A stretch of 64,000 nucleotides of DNA from Alloacidobacterium dinghuense (GCF_014274465.1 NZ_CP060394.1:3968001-4032000), one strand, 5' to 3'; counted from the first letter of the stretch, positions 34,247 to 48,169 are shown. Numbers and translations are program-made. Notes: generated by a model from the sequence alone, not told the origin.

Positions 34247-34960
34247 ATGACTACGATCAAGGCACAGGATCCGGCAGAAGCAGCGAAACGCAAGGCAGCG
34301 GAGTGGGCTGCTTCGCAAGTTGAAGATGGAATGGCGGTTGGCCTGGGTACCGGCACAACTTCGGCGTTGGTGATCGAAGAGGTGGGCCGCCGCGTTGCGT
34401 CGGGCCTGCGCATTACTGCGATTGCTACTTCAGAGCAATCGCATCGCGAAGCGGTGAGCCTCGGTATTTCCATGACGGACTTCGCGCATCAGCTGCATCT
34501 TGACCTGACGATCGATGGCGCGGATGAAGTGCAGGAAGGCACGCTGCACCTGATCAAGGGTCACGGAGGCGCATTGCTGAGGGAGAAGATCGTCGCCATG
34601 GCCAGCAGCAAGCTGTTGATCGCGGTCGATCCGAGAAAGCTGGTGAAGACGCTGGGCTCAGTGTTTACGGTGCCGGTCGAGGTGGTTCCGTTTGGCTGGG
34701 AGACAACGGCCAAACGCCTGCGCGATCATGGCTTTGCACCCGAGTTGCGCGTGAACGATGACGGCAAGCCCTTCATCACGGACGGGCAGCACTACATTCT
34801 GCATTGCGATCTGCCTAAGTCGGGACTTACTGCGGAAGAGGCGGCGGTCGCTTTCAAGCAGACCGTTGGAGTGGTGGAGCATGGTCTGTTTCTTGGAATG
34901 GCGAGCCGGGTGGTGATTGGCAGCGTTGAAGGGACTCAGTTTCTTGAAGCGAAACGCTGA
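34247..34960 (+). CDS. rpiA: Ribose-5-phosphate isomerase A
   Basis: 237 residues, family length. Motifs: VGLGTGTTSALVIEEV (phosphate loop), IDGADEV with the catalytic Asp residues, KGHGGALLREKIVA (catalytic Glu/Lys region) and VGVVEHGLFLGMA. It interconverts ribose-5-P and ribulose-5-P in the pentose phosphate pathway. The DUF488 gene starts 52 bases downstream on the same strand. Confidence 0.95.
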   Translation: MTTIKAQDPAEAAKRKAAEWAASQVEDGMAVGLGTGTTSALVIEEVGRRVASGLRITAIATSEQSHREAVSLGISMTDFAHQLHLDLTIDGADEVQEGTLHLIKGHGGALLREKIVAMASSKLLIAVDPRKLVKTLGSVFTVPVEVVPFGWETTAKRLRDHGFAPELRVNDDGKPFITDGQHYILHCDLPKSGLTAEEAAVAFKQTVGVVEHGLFLGMASRVVIGSVEGTQFLEAKR

Positions 34961-35012
34961 ATGAGAATCACATAGGAATCCGGGTTTTTGATGAAGCGAC
35001 AGGTGGTGCATC

Positions 35013-35393
35013 GTGATCCAGTTGAAGCGTGCCTACGATGATGCAAGCGTTGATGACGGCACACGCTTTCTAGTGGAACGGCTGTGGCCGCGCGGTCTGA
35101 AGAAAGAAGCATTGCACATCGCTGCCTGGTTGAAAGACGCGGCGCCGAGCACGGAGTTGCGGAAATGGTTTAGCCACGATCCGGCGAAATGGACGGAGTT
35201 TCAGCGCAGATATTTTGCGGAACTGGATCAACGGCGCGAGGCTTTGGAGCCGATTCTGAAAGCACTTAAGACAGGCCGCGTTACGCTGGTTTTCAGCTCT
35301 CATGATGCGGAGCACAACAACGCGGTCGCGCTGAAGCGCTATCTTGAGACCCATATCCTGCGTAGAAACAGGGCGATTCAATCGCCAAGCTAA
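35013..35393 (+). CDS. DUF488 family protein
   Basis: 126 residues from GTG 35013, with GACAGGTGG upstream. It begins IQLKRAYDDASVDDGTRFLVERLWPRGLKKEAL, the DUF488 signature with conserved VERLWPRG, and contains WLKDAAPSTELRKWFSHDPAKWTEFQRRY. The family is widespread and structurally related to phosphatase/rhodanese-like folds, but its reaction is not known. Confidence 0.88.
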   Translation: MIQLKRAYDDASVDDGTRFLVERLWPRGLKKEALHIAAWLKDAAPSTELRKWFSHDPAKWTEFQRRYFAELDQRREALEPILKALKTGRVTLVFSSHDAEHNNAVALKRYLETHILRRNRAIQSPS

Positions 35394-35765
35394 CAATAAA
35401 ACCCTTCCTCGATGATCTGCGTCTAGTTACCGTTCTTTTGCTGCACTGTCCTGCCACTTCCCCTGCAAGTCTTCTGCGTCGTTGGGGACCGCGCATCTCC
35501 ACAAATCGATCCTGACGGGTGACGGCTCATTCGTGTGTCTCACTTGATCTTGCAACCTTGCTGGTTTCCTGAGGAGAACCCATGACGTACCCCTCCCCCC
35601 GCATCATGACTTGCAGCCGAGCGCTTTTGCCGGCTCTTGCTGCCGAAGACTGGCTTTAGCAACACGAATCGGCATCGGAGGCGGAGCCGGCTGCTCCACT
35701 TCCGCTAACTATCTTCGTGATACTCTGGCCTCCCGCATTCTTGACCCTCTGCGCAGGAGGAAATC
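35394..35765. other. Intergenic region before DinB gene
   Basis: 372 bases with no convincing gene. A 25-codon frame at 35582-35659 (MTYPSPRIMTCSRALLPALA) has GAGGAG upstream and could be a leader peptide. No clear terminator or promoter was found. Confidence 0.45.
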
Positions 35766-36257
35766 ATGCCAGCGAAAACGGCTGATGCAGCTTTGCCGCT
35801 TACCGACTCCCTTATACGGGCTTTGGATATCAACTGTCGGATCACACGCTATCTGGTGGCGAATCTTGACGCCAAGGCGTGGCATGCGACGACACCGGAT
35901 GGCAAGGGCCGCAATGTCGCCGCGATCGTAGCGCATATTCACAACGTGCGCCGCATGTGGCTGAAGGCTGCGGGAAGCAAGGAAATTCCGGAGGAGCTGA
36001 GAAAGGGAATACTGACCGCTAACGAAGCTCTTGCTGCGCTGGACGCGAGCGCTGCGGCTTTGCACACGTTGGTCGCAGAGTCGCTTGCGTCGAGTGTGCG
36101 TATCAAGGGATTCAAACCGGATACGGCAGCCTTTGTCGGCTATATCATTGCGCATGATTCGCATCACCGCGGACAGATTGGCATGCTGGCGCGACAGACT
36201 GGCTTTCCGTTGCCGAAGCAGGTGGATTTTGGGATGTGGGAGTGGGGTGTGCGATAA
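35766..36257 (+). CDS. DinB-family protein
   Basis: 163 residues. DinB-like four-helix bundle: an N-terminal DINCRITRYLVANLDAKAW helix, GRNVAAIVAHIHNVRRMWL with the first metal His (AHIHN), and the C-terminal GYIIAHDSHHRGQIGML, whose HDSHHRGQ carries the other His ligands of the metal site. Members act in thiol-dependent or stress reactions; the substrate is unknown. GGAGGAAATC precedes the ATG. Confidence 0.9.
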   Translation: MPAKTADAALPLTDSLIRALDINCRITRYLVANLDAKAWHATTPDGKGRNVAAIVAHIHNVRRMWLKAAGSKEIPEELRKGILTANEALAALDASAAALHTLVAESLASSVRIKGFKPDTAAFVGYIIAHDSHHRGQIGMLARQTGFPLPKQVDFGMWEWGVR

Positions 36258-36278
36258 GTGAATCGAGACGCCAACTCG

Positions 36279-36713
36279 TCATGATTGGATCAGCGGATTG
36301 ATCCAGCGAAGTCCCGGGAAGCGCGAGAAATCGCGGTCCGTAGTGTGGAGCACTCCTCCGTATTCGATGGTCAGAGCTGCGAGTTGCGCGTCTGTGGTCA
36401 TCGGGCCACGGGCCTGTCCTTCCAACAGCATTTGCTGAAAGATCAACCAATGTCGTTCACTGGGAGACAGAAGGCGAACGTTTGGCTGCGTTAGCCATTG
36501 ATCAACCGTAGCAATCCCTTCCGCCATCGAAAAATGCTGCCCCGGCAGTCGGGGGTTGGTCACGATGCGCAGAAATGCATAGATTGTCTGCCATGGCAGA
36601 CCCACTGGCGCGGCATCGGAAAAAACCTCTTCTGTCCAGATTCTCGCCCGGTTATGAAAAGGCGATTGATCGTCATAGGCGTACAAAAGAAGATTCGCGT
36701 CGACAACGATCAC
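36279..36713 (-). CDS. vapC: VapC-type PIN-domain toxin
   Basis: 144 residues. It begins MIVVDANLLLYAYDDQSP, with the first catalytic Asp of the PIN fold, and later has ARGPMTTDAQLAALTIEYGGVLHTTDRDFSRFPGL, carrying the third and fourth acidic positions. VapC toxins are site-specific ribonucleases. It overlaps the antitoxin gene by four bases. Confidence 0.88.
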   Translation of the reverse strand: MIVVDANLLLYAYDDQSPFHNRARIWTEEVFSDAAPVGLPWQTIYAFLRIVTNPRLPGQHFSMAEGIATVDQWLTQPNVRLLSPSERHWLIFQQMLLEGQARGPMTTDAQLAALTIEYGGVLHTTDRDFSRFPGLRWINPLIQS

Positions 36714-36946
36714 CGATGCTCCGGTCCTTCAAGAAATTCGAGTATATCTTCCACGCAGTCGTAGCTCGGTAGATTCAGGCTCCGTGGTTTAACCACGAAT
36801 GGCTTGCGCTCTCGCGGCTGGTTGGCCGCCATCAGGCCTAACCGCAGCAGCCGGTTGATCGTCCACTTGAAGGATTCCCCTGAGCGTCGGACCTCCTGCT
36901 CAAGCAGGCTGGCTACATCATCATCGATGGAAAGAGTCGTTCGCAC
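36710..36946 (-). CDS. vapB: VapB-type ribbon-helix-helix antitoxin
   Basis: 78 residues. MRTTLSIDDDVASLLEQEVRRSGESFKWTINRLLRLGL is an RHH start with the DDDV pattern of CopG/VapB-type antitoxins. A charged tail (RERKPFVVKPRSLNLPSYDC) would contact the PIN toxin. It overlaps vapC by four bases. TCATGATG occurs near its start on the upstream side (36947-36978) twice and may be part of an operator. Confidence 0.82.
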   Translation of the reverse strand: MRTTLSIDDDVASLLEQEVRRSGESFKWTINRLLRLGLMAANQPRERKPFVVKPRSLNLPSYDCVEDILEFLEGPEHR

Positions 36947-36980
36947 ATCATGATGCTCTCAAAATAGACATCATGATGTC

Positions 36981-37215
36981 AATCGAACTGAGAAGCCCTA
37001 TTTGAGCCGCAAGAAATATCTCTTCGCTGGTTCCAACCCTGGAGGAGAACGCGCTGCCGCGATCTATACGCTGCTGGGCACAGCCAAGCTGAACGGTTTC
37101 GATCCGGAACTCTATCTGTGCCACGTCCTCGAGTGGGTCGCTGATCATCCCATCAACCTCATTTATGAACTTCTCCCCTGGAACCTCTCGACTCGCCTGA
37201 TCCCAACAATTAGGC
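36981..37215 (+). pseudogene. IS66-family transposase C-terminal remnant
   Basis: The frame contains RKKYLFAGSNPGGERAAAIYTLLGTAKLNGFDPELYLCHVL and EWVADHPINLIYELLPWN, closely matching the C-terminal end of IS66 TnpC (GGERAAAIYSL-GTAKLNG-DPE-YL-HVL--I-DHPINRI-ELLPWN). Nothing of the remaining ~400 residues is present. It starts ~35 bases upstream of the antitoxin start, head to head. Confidence 0.8.
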
Positions 37216-37838
37216 GCAAGCGTCTTTGTCACCGAAATTGTTCGTCTTATCAGTCCATCCCACGATTCCGTTAGGAAGTCGAACCTTCACCCACCATATC
37301 TGTTCCTTTCTTTCGTTCGATGGCCAAAGCGTCTCGCCCCAGCAAGACTCCGAAGGATGGAAACAATATTTTGCATAGCTCAAGTGCGTCTCGACCTCGA
37401 CCACCTTCCCACGCGTGTACACGTGTGAGTATCCCTCGCCTACGTAGTCGAGGATGAACGCGATGCTGTTCTTTGGCAGTTCGTCTGCAGTCAGCACGCC
37501 ATCGGACTCGGGTGCAGTCAGCACGACAACGGGCTCGGGCCTCAGATGCACCTCGCCCGTGAGACCAAATGCACGACTTCCTTTCATGGCTCTGCCGACC
37601 ACGCGGCTGCTGCCTGGACTAGCAACCAAATCCGTGTCTTCCAACACGGTCCAGTTGCCATACCGGCAGCACTCAAAAGGACAAGTGCCCTTGGCAACAT
37701 AATTGTCCGGCGGCTTCTCACTGGCAGGCATCCGACTCAGGGCTTCCTGAAACTTGATGCGCCTCTCATCCGATATGTCCTCGAGGGGCTTAAATTTCAA
37801 TCCCAGGGGGGGGATGCACCAAATTCTTTGCCCTCCAT
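37210..37838 (-). CDS. Hypothetical protein, SH3-like, with poly-G frame problem
   Basis: 196 residues from TTG 37800. Contains CPFECCRYGNWTVLEDTDLVASPG, later GVLTADELPKNSIAFILDYVGEGYSHVYTRGKVVEVE and WWVKVRLPNGIVGWTDK, an SH3-like end. A run of eight G (37806-37813 on plus) follows upstream. One more base would extend the frame to ATG 37838 (MEGKEFGASPP). The gene is either frameshifted, phase-variable, or mis-sequenced. It follows the next upstream gene by eight bases, so the ATG start is favoured. Confidence 0.55.
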
Positions 37839-37846
37839 GAAGTTCA

Positions 37847-38281
37847 CTATTTCAGGGAAATCCTCGCCAAAAGTGCAAGATTGAGGTCGAAACCGCGAGC
37901 GTCTATCTCTTGTAGAACGCTCGATGCTTCTGCGGGTCGATGAGCGCTAAGGAGTACGTTGACTAATCCGTACCATCTATATGGGATGTTGCACCCGCCG
38001 GCCCTGATGTCCTCCTTTGCCAGCACGACAGCTCGGTCCCACTCGTGGGCGCTCTCGGCGTCTTGGAGCTCCTTCGACACACGGAAATTTGGTTGGTCTT
38101 TACACGGGCCTCCCAGATCGTAACGTTCCTGGGCTGTCGATGCCGGAGACGCTAATACAAGATCGGCGTACAGAACAATCAGGCATGCTACCGACACGAT
38201 CGTCGCTCGCGCATATACTACCTTGCGCACAGCCTGCCAGAGATTTTTAACCTTTAAGCTGACCACTATACGTTTGCTCAT
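37847..38281 (-). CDS. Hypothetical membrane-anchored/secreted protein
   Basis: 144 residues. One hydrophobic helix near residues 24-44 (ATIVSVACLIVLYADLVLASP) acts as anchor or signal. The rest contains ERYDLGGPCKDQPNFRVSKELQDAESAHEWDRAVVLAKEDIRAGGCNIPYRWYGLVNVLLSAHRPAEASSVL, TPR-like helices with two Cys. Not recognised. Its stop is eight bases before the ATG of the poly-G gene, so they form one unit. Confidence 0.6.
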   Translation of the reverse strand: MSKRIVVSLKVKNLWQAVRKVVYARATIVSVACLIVLYADLVLASPASTAQERYDLGGPCKDQPNFRVSKELQDAESAHEWDRAVVLAKEDIRAGGCNIPYRWYGLVNVLLSAHRPAEASSVLQEIDARGFDLNLALLARISLK

Positions 38282-38369
38282 TCGTCATCAAGCCAGAACA
38301 GACTTCGTAGAACATAGCACGGCAATGACCGGACGGTTACTTTGAGACTAAGAAATTTCCCATAAATGC

Positions 38370-38399
38370 AAAAAGCCCGCTCCGAAGAGCGGGCTTTTT
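38370..38399 (-). terminator. Terminator of the rRNA operon
   Basis: AAAAAGCCCGCTC and GAGCGGGCTTTTT form a perfect 13-bp stem around CGAA (plus strand). It lies directly after the 5S gene on the minus strand, and the A/T runs make it usable from either side. Confidence 0.9.
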
Positions 38400-38407
38400 A
38401 ATGATTA

Positions 38408-38525
<118 letters not shown>

Positions 38526-38782
38526 AACTTGGGAGGCGCTTGCGGGCTGTTTCTCCCGCGGCCAGATTCGTCTGCGGTTTGTTGCTCCGGACGAGATACG
38601 GCAACTGGCGCCACTCAACCTGATCTTTCACAACGAAATCGATTGGTTTACCTCAGGGGCTAAAGCCCCTTTAGTACTAGCTCTGTAACGGCACGGCTGA
38701 AGCCGTGCCCCTTCAAAACAGCGTATTTACAAGGCTTGTTGAATATCTTCAGTGCGACATACTGCACAGAATTAATTCTATG
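38526..38782 (-). repeat. 23S-5S spacer with two palindromic hairpins
   Basis: The spacer contains AGGGGCTAAAGCCCCT (38655-38670) and GGCACGGCTGAAGCCGTGCC (38690-38709), members of the GGCTGAAGCC hairpin family that also occurs at 31580-31970 and 57835-57854. No tRNA is visible. They may be inserted REP-like elements or RNA-processing hairpins. Confidence 0.6.
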
Positions 38783-41701
<2,919 letters not shown>

Positions 41702-42044
41702 ATAGAATTAATTCCATGCAGGAATTGAAACTATGTAATATTGCCGCCTTAGTGACCATACTCATCTACTTTCTTACATAGACAAGCACGTCACAGAATT
41801 TTGATCTAAAGACACTCAACTTGAACATGACTTAGCCCCGCAGTCTAACTTGTATCCGCAGAACAAAGCCTTGCTCAGCCTTGTAATAAATTACCCAATC
41901 GATTTCGTTGTCAAACATCCAGACATCAGCTTTCGCTGACGCTCGCCCTCAGGCGAATCGAACATGCTGACGACTTACGTCAGCCTGCCCAAAGATCAAC
42001 TTCTCTTCAAGAAGCTCACCTTTGGGCATTCTCTCGTACGAGGT
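41702..42044 (-). other. 23S-tRNA spacer
   Basis: 343 bases between tRNA-Ala and 23S. It holds part of the 23S processing stem (41702-41714). No gene or further tRNA was found. Confidence 0.6.
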
Positions 42045-42120
42045 TGGTGGAGCTGAGGAGGATCGAACTCCTGACCCCCTGCTTGCAAAGCAGGTGCTCT
42101 CCCAGCTGAGCTACAGCCCC
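42045..42120 (-). tRNA. tRNA-Ala (anticodon TGC)
   Basis: 76 nt: GGGGCTGTAGCTCAGCTGG (D arm), anticodon stem CTGCTTTGCAAGCAG with TGC, T arm AGTTCGATCCT, and an encoded CCA. It lies in the 16S-23S spacer. Confidence 0.97.
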
Positions 42121-42131
42121 ACGTTAAGTAA

Positions 42132-43997
<1,866 letters not shown>

Positions 43998-44272
43998 ACC
44001 TGATGATTGCACCCGACTGACGGAGGTCAGCGGGGCAATCGCCCTGCAATGCTCGAAAGATTGCAGAGCATAATATAGTGAGAATGATCAAACCGATCTT
44101 CTTCCATTCTCACGACTGGCATGTTCAACCTGATTGTCAAAGATCCTCAACAGTGACCGCCTGAGCGGGCTGCTTTTGGATCGAGAGCACGACCGTGTCG
44201 TGCGTCCTCGAACTTGTTGCGCCGTTTTTGCGCGAACTTTTTAAGACTATCGAAGTTTGAAGCATCCGTCAA
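43998..44272 (-). promoter_or_regulatory. rRNA leader with promoter and boxA
   Basis: On the minus strand TTGACG (44272-44267), 17 bases, then TAGTCT (44249-44244) form a sigma-70-type promoter about 250 bases before 16S. At 44146-44132 GGATCTTTGACAATC matches the boxA antitermination site of rrn leaders. The remaining leader is structured and GC-rich. Confidence 0.65.
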
Positions 44273-44878
44273 ACGATTTTGTAAACTTTTTCATTTACTT
44301 GTCATTCAAACGTCACATAAGTGCGATCTATCTTGATCCGCCGACTTACTGACTACCACTTCGCATCGTCACCGGGCTCACACCCGGCAAATTCCGCACA
44401 GCGCCAAACTTTAAAAGATCCGCAGCAAAGCGTGCTTTACTGCCGGGCACTCAGCCCTGTGGGAGATTTACTCCCAACCTGCAATGGATTGTTCGCTCTG
44501 AATGCCGCTCATTGCGGCTGTCGAACCATCACCCTGAGCTTCGCTATCTACTCAAACCACCAACATCTGGCCGGGAGCGAAGCAACTTGCCACTGCTTTT
44601 CGTATCGCTTCTCATCTTATCGCAGACAGCCTCATCTTGCAAGCTCATCTGCTCGCAGCAACATGCGCTTGTTCAGCGCCTTGTTAACCTCGTAGCGACA
44701 AGATGAATACTATCAACCAGAGCGACCCCACTGCAACTGTTGAAAACTGTTAATGCCTGTTGAAAAGAGGAGCTTGACCAGTGTTTATGCGGCTCTAGCG
44801 ATCGCCAATCCAGGGCTGTCATCCTGAGCGAAGCGAAGGATCTGCTTTTCCCAAGCACGCGCGAAGTGCACAGCACCG
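44273..44878. other. Region between rRNA promoter and M48 pseudogene
   Basis: About 600 bases with no gene supported; open frames here are not family-like. It contains a copy of the dispersed element CATCCTGAGCGAAGCGAAGG (44820-44839), also seen in altered form at 59979. Confidence 0.55.
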
Positions 44879-45322
44879 GCTCTTCACCTTGAGCGTCCGC
44901 AACATCTGCTCAAACGTGGGCCGCAACGTCTCAAAATCCTTCTGCGGAGCAACAAACACCAGATAACTCTACGACCCATCATCGCGTGCTGCCGTCACCA
45001 GCCAGTCATACTCCATTCCACCGCCAGCCGACGCTCCCTGGTTCTGAAACTCAACACTCCGCGCCTCACGCTGATTCACGCGCATCTCGTCGACGCCGGT
45101 GGTCGCCTTCATTCCGCTATTTCCCTGCTGGATCGAAGCGATGAACTGCCGGGTTGCCGCACCGGCTTCCGCTACCGTGACGTCATATCGCGTCAGATCG
45201 CAATACCCAGTCAACCCTTGTGGTTGCCTCTTCAATCCAATGCACGACGACTTACCCGAGGGCATCTGCCGCTCTAGGTCCACTTGACGATCCACCTCCG
45301 ATAACGTCTCGCAAGCCAGCAA
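44879..45322 (-). pseudogene. Decayed partial copy of M48 protease C-terminus
   Basis: The frame resembles the last ~110 residues of the M48 protein at 46338-47750: ATRQFIASIQQGNSGMKATTGVDEMRVNQREARSVEFQNQGASAGGG, then DDGS followed by TAG at 44971-44969, then in the same frame SYLVFVAPQKDFETLRPTFEQMLRTLKVKS. The intact copy has Leu in place of the stop. The upstream part to 45322 has no clear match. It is a truncated, non-functional duplicate. Confidence 0.8.
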
Positions 45323-45447
45323 GGGAAAGTAAGGGTGCCGTGAAGCTGTGCACCTGAAAGCCTCGCACCCGTCTGCGTGTGGCCGCCTACTTCTCGCTGC
45401 CCATGCACCTCACAAACTCACGACAACACACTTCAGGAGACCGCAAA

Positions 45448-46257
45448 ATGCGAATGGACACAGTAGCTCGTTTCACAGCCAATCGTCGCTCTTTTTTAAA
45501 AGGGGCGGGAATCGCGGGAATCGGCCTTGCAACCACAGCCGTCATCGATAGCAAGTTTGGAAGCGCTGAGCAAACCGTAAGCGCCGCCGCGTATAGCGAC
45601 GCCGATATTCTCAACTTTGCTCTAAACCTCGAATACCTTGAGGCTGAGTTTTATGCCGTCGCCACGTATGGCGCGACTTTGGTGACGCTGGGAGTCATCC
45701 CTGAGGCCGACACGACAGGGCCTACAACCGGTGGCAACATGGTGAAGGAATTTTCCTCCTCGCCGCAGGCGGTACTCGCCACCGCATTGCGCAACGATGA
45801 AATCAACCATGTTCGGTTCCTGCGCACAGCCCTCGGCTCTTCGGCAGCCAAAAAACCTGCAATTGACCTCAATGCTCTTGGATACGGTTTTTCCAGCGTC
45901 AATAGCTGGCTGAAATTGGCGAGACAATTTGAAGATGTAGGAGTAAGTGCCTACCTGGGCGCTGCTCCACTCATCAGCAACCGCACTTATCTCTCGGCGG
46001 CCGCAGCGATCCTGGGGGTTGAAGCGCAACATTCCGGTTCACTTCGACTCGCCTGTATCCAGAACGCAGTCAGCAGTCCAGCTGTGGATTCGCTTGACAT
46101 CCCCCCAACGCCGAAGGCTCCTTACGACGATAACGCAAAGGGATTGAGCATTCCGCGCACAGTGTCGCAGGTACTGAACATCGTTTACCACGGCGGCCGC
46201 TGCTCGGGTGGTTTTTACCCGAATGGCATGAATGGTTCGATTGTTTGTCAATCTTAA
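45448..46257 (+). CDS. Tat-exported ferritin-like domain protein
   Basis: 269 residues from ATG 45448, CAGGAGA upstream. The N-terminus NRRSFLKGAGIAGIGLATTAVI has the RRSFLK twin-arginine signal. The body has the ferritin-like helices (ADILNFALNLEYLEAEFYAVATYG, ATALRNDEINHVRFLRTALG, LAAAAAILGVEAQHSGSLRLA) with E-x-x-H metal-ligand pairs. Tat export implies a folded metalloprotein in the periplasm. The gene sits between the M48 pseudogene and the intact M48 gene. Confidence 0.85.
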   Translation: MRMDTVARFTANRRSFLKGAGIAGIGLATTAVIDSKFGSAEQTVSAAAYSDADILNFALNLEYLEAEFYAVATYGATLVTLGVIPEADTTGPTTGGNMVKEFSSSPQAVLATALRNDEINHVRFLRTALGSSAAKKPAIDLNALGYGFSSVNSWLKLARQFEDVGVSAYLGAAPLISNRTYLSAAAAILGVEAQHSGSLRLACIQNAVSSPAVDSLDIPPTPKAPYDDNAKGLSIPRTVSQVLNIVYHGGRCSGGFYPNGMNGSIVCQS

Positions 46258-46337
46258 AGAATTGTCCCGGCTGGCAAGCAGCCTGATCTTGCTGCCAGCC
46301 AGGGACGAATCCAAAGCATCCTACCTGGAAAAATTGA

Positions 46338-47750
46338 TCAGCTTTTCACCCGAAATGTCCTGAGCATCTGCTCGTATACGGGACGCAGCGTCTCGAAATC
46401 CTTCTGCGGCGCAACGAACACCATGTAGCTCAATGACCCATCATCGCGCGCCACTGTTACCAGCCAGTCATGCTCGGTTCCGCCGCCAGCCGATGCTCCC
46501 TGATTCTCGAACTCGATGCTCCGCGCATCACGCTGGTTCACGCGAATCTCGTCGACGTCGGTGGTGGCTTTCATGCCGCTGTTTCCCTGCTGGATTGAAG
46601 CAATCAATTGCCGCGTCGCCGAGCCGATATCGGACGCCTGTTGCGGCTGGAAATCATCGATGATCAGGCCATAGATCACCGTGTTGCCGTCCGTCGCGGT
46701 AGCGACTACGCCATTCTGAGGCGCAATGGTTGCGCCAACGCCAGCCTTTTCGACTGCTTGCCAGTTCGCCGGATACTGCACGGAAAACCCCGCACCATCG
46801 AGCATCGTCCATTGACCGTTGGGTTCAAAGCTTCCGGGATTTGAAGCTGCTGTTGCAGGAGGAGCGTTGGCGCTGTGCCCCTTCCATGCGCCGCTTGAAA
46901 TCTCTTTTGCTGAGTACGCGTGCATGCTCGTCACCAGCTTGTGAATCTTCTGGAACTCAGGCGTCGTCTTCACCCACTGCGTGCGCGGCGGCAGGGTCGC
47001 GATCTCGGCGTTGACATACTCCGTGCGGTTGCCGGGATTGGGGTGGTCGCTCAAAAACTGCGTCCCGCCCTGACCATACTTGCCTTGAATAATCTCGAAG
47101 AACTGCACCATCCCGCGCGGATCATACCCAGCGTCATACGCGATATCGGTGCCCATCAGGTCGGCCTGCTTCTCTGCATCGCGCCCCATCTTGAGGAACG
47201 TCATGCCGGCCGCAGCGCCTACTCCCTCCGCCGCAATCGCTCCACCAGCACCGGGGAGCAATACGCCCGCCGCCAGCTGCCCCAAAGCCCACCACGGAGC
47301 CTGCCCCTGCTGCTTGGTGATATTGCAGGTCGCATGGCGCATCACGACATGCGAAATCTCGTGCGCCATCACGCCCGCAAGCTGCGCCTCGGTCTCCGCT
47401 GCTTGAATCGTGCCTAAGTTGACGAAGATCGGCCCACCCGGCAGCGCAAACGCGTTGATATCGGCTTGATTGACGACATGAAACGAATAGGGCCACGCAT
47501 ACCCCGGAGCAAACTGCACCAGCTTCGCCCCCAGTTGCTGCACATACTGCGTTACCGGATTCGAATCGGGCAGCACCGGCATCTCTTTGTAAACCTGGGC
47601 TGCTGCTTTCTTGCCTTCAGTAATCTCACGATCAGGAGTAAAGGCGTTCTTACATGGAGGAGGCTGCGCAAAACGGGCATGCGCGGGAAGGGCAGTTGCG
47701 ACTGCAATGAGAAGAAGGACAGGACTGAGGAAAGTGGATCTGATCTTCAC
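46338..47750 (-). CDS. Secreted M48-family metalloprotease
   Basis: 470 residues from GTG 47750 (VKIRSTFLSPVLLLIAVATALPAHA), AGGTGA upstream. After the signal peptide: VVNQADINAFALPGGPIFVNLGTI, then the zinc site HEISH in GVMAHEISHVVMRHAT, and DAEKQADLMGTDIAYDAGYDPRGM with the third ligand Glu. The C-terminal ~150 residues form a separate unknown domain, duplicated in the pseudogene at 44879. BepA/YfgC-like envelope quality control is plausible. Confidence 0.9.
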   Translation of the reverse strand: MKIRSTFLSPVLLLIAVATALPAHARFAQPPPCKNAFTPDREITEGKKAAAQVYKEMPVLPDSNPVTQYVQQLGAKLVQFAPGYAWPYSFHVVNQADINAFALPGGPIFVNLGTIQAAETEAQLAGVMAHEISHVVMRHATCNITKQQGQAPWWALGQLAAGVLLPGAGGAIAAEGVGAAAGMTFLKMGRDAEKQADLMGTDIAYDAGYDPRGMVQFFEIIQGKYGQGGTQFLSDHPNPGNRTEYVNAEIATLPPRTQWVKTTPEFQKIHKLVTSMHAYSAKEISSGAWKGHSANAPPATAASNPGSFEPNGQWTMLDGAGFSVQYPANWQAVEKAGVGATIAPQNGVVATATDGNTVIYGLIIDDFQPQQASDIGSATRQLIASIQQGNSGMKATTDVDEIRVNQRDARSIEFENQGASAGGGTEHDWLVTVARDDGSLSYMVFVAPQKDFETLRPVYEQMLRTFRVKS

Positions 47751-47999
47751 GAAGTCACCTAGACGAATTGTCCTTCGTGGCCAAATCCTCCGCAAGCAGC
47801 GGAGAGCATCCGTTTGAATGAGAAACGTGGCATTTCTTCCGCAGGGCCAGCTCGGTAACACGACCGGGTTTGGTCTCAAAACCGGCATTACCAAAGATTG
47901 GCTGCGGCAGGAAGTGCGGGTTGACGAAATCAAAGTAACAGCGGCATTCGCATCAGGCTTGGCGCACAATGAGCACGAGAACATGAGACGACCAGACCG

Positions 48000-48122
48000 A
48001 TGAACCTGCGTAAGCTGCTGCTCTTCCTTCTTATCGCTGCAATCCTGATCCTGGGTGGCCCGCGTCAAACGATCGCGACCATCAAGCGCATGCTGCAGCC
48101 GCTCGCCCAAAGGCTCCCTTAG
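48000..48122 (+). CDS. Possible 40-residue membrane peptide
   Basis: ATG 48000 to TAG 48122: MNLRKLLLFLLIAAILILGG, one hydrophobic helix, then a basic tail (PRQTIATIKRML). It lies in a gap between convergent genes. The ribosome-binding site is weak. Low confidence, listed because the composition resembles real small membrane proteins. Confidence 0.3.
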   Translation: MNLRKLLLFLLIAAILILGGPRQTIATIKRMLQPLAQRLP

Positions 48123-48169
48123 AAAACTCGATGACCAGCAGGGATTTTCTTTCTCTCGCAGCGGAGGTT

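Noticed and set aside
47750-48110. Upstream extension of the M48 gene to 48110
   Set aside because: The signal peptide begins at GTG 47750; the upstream part is Arg/Ser-rich and not family-like.
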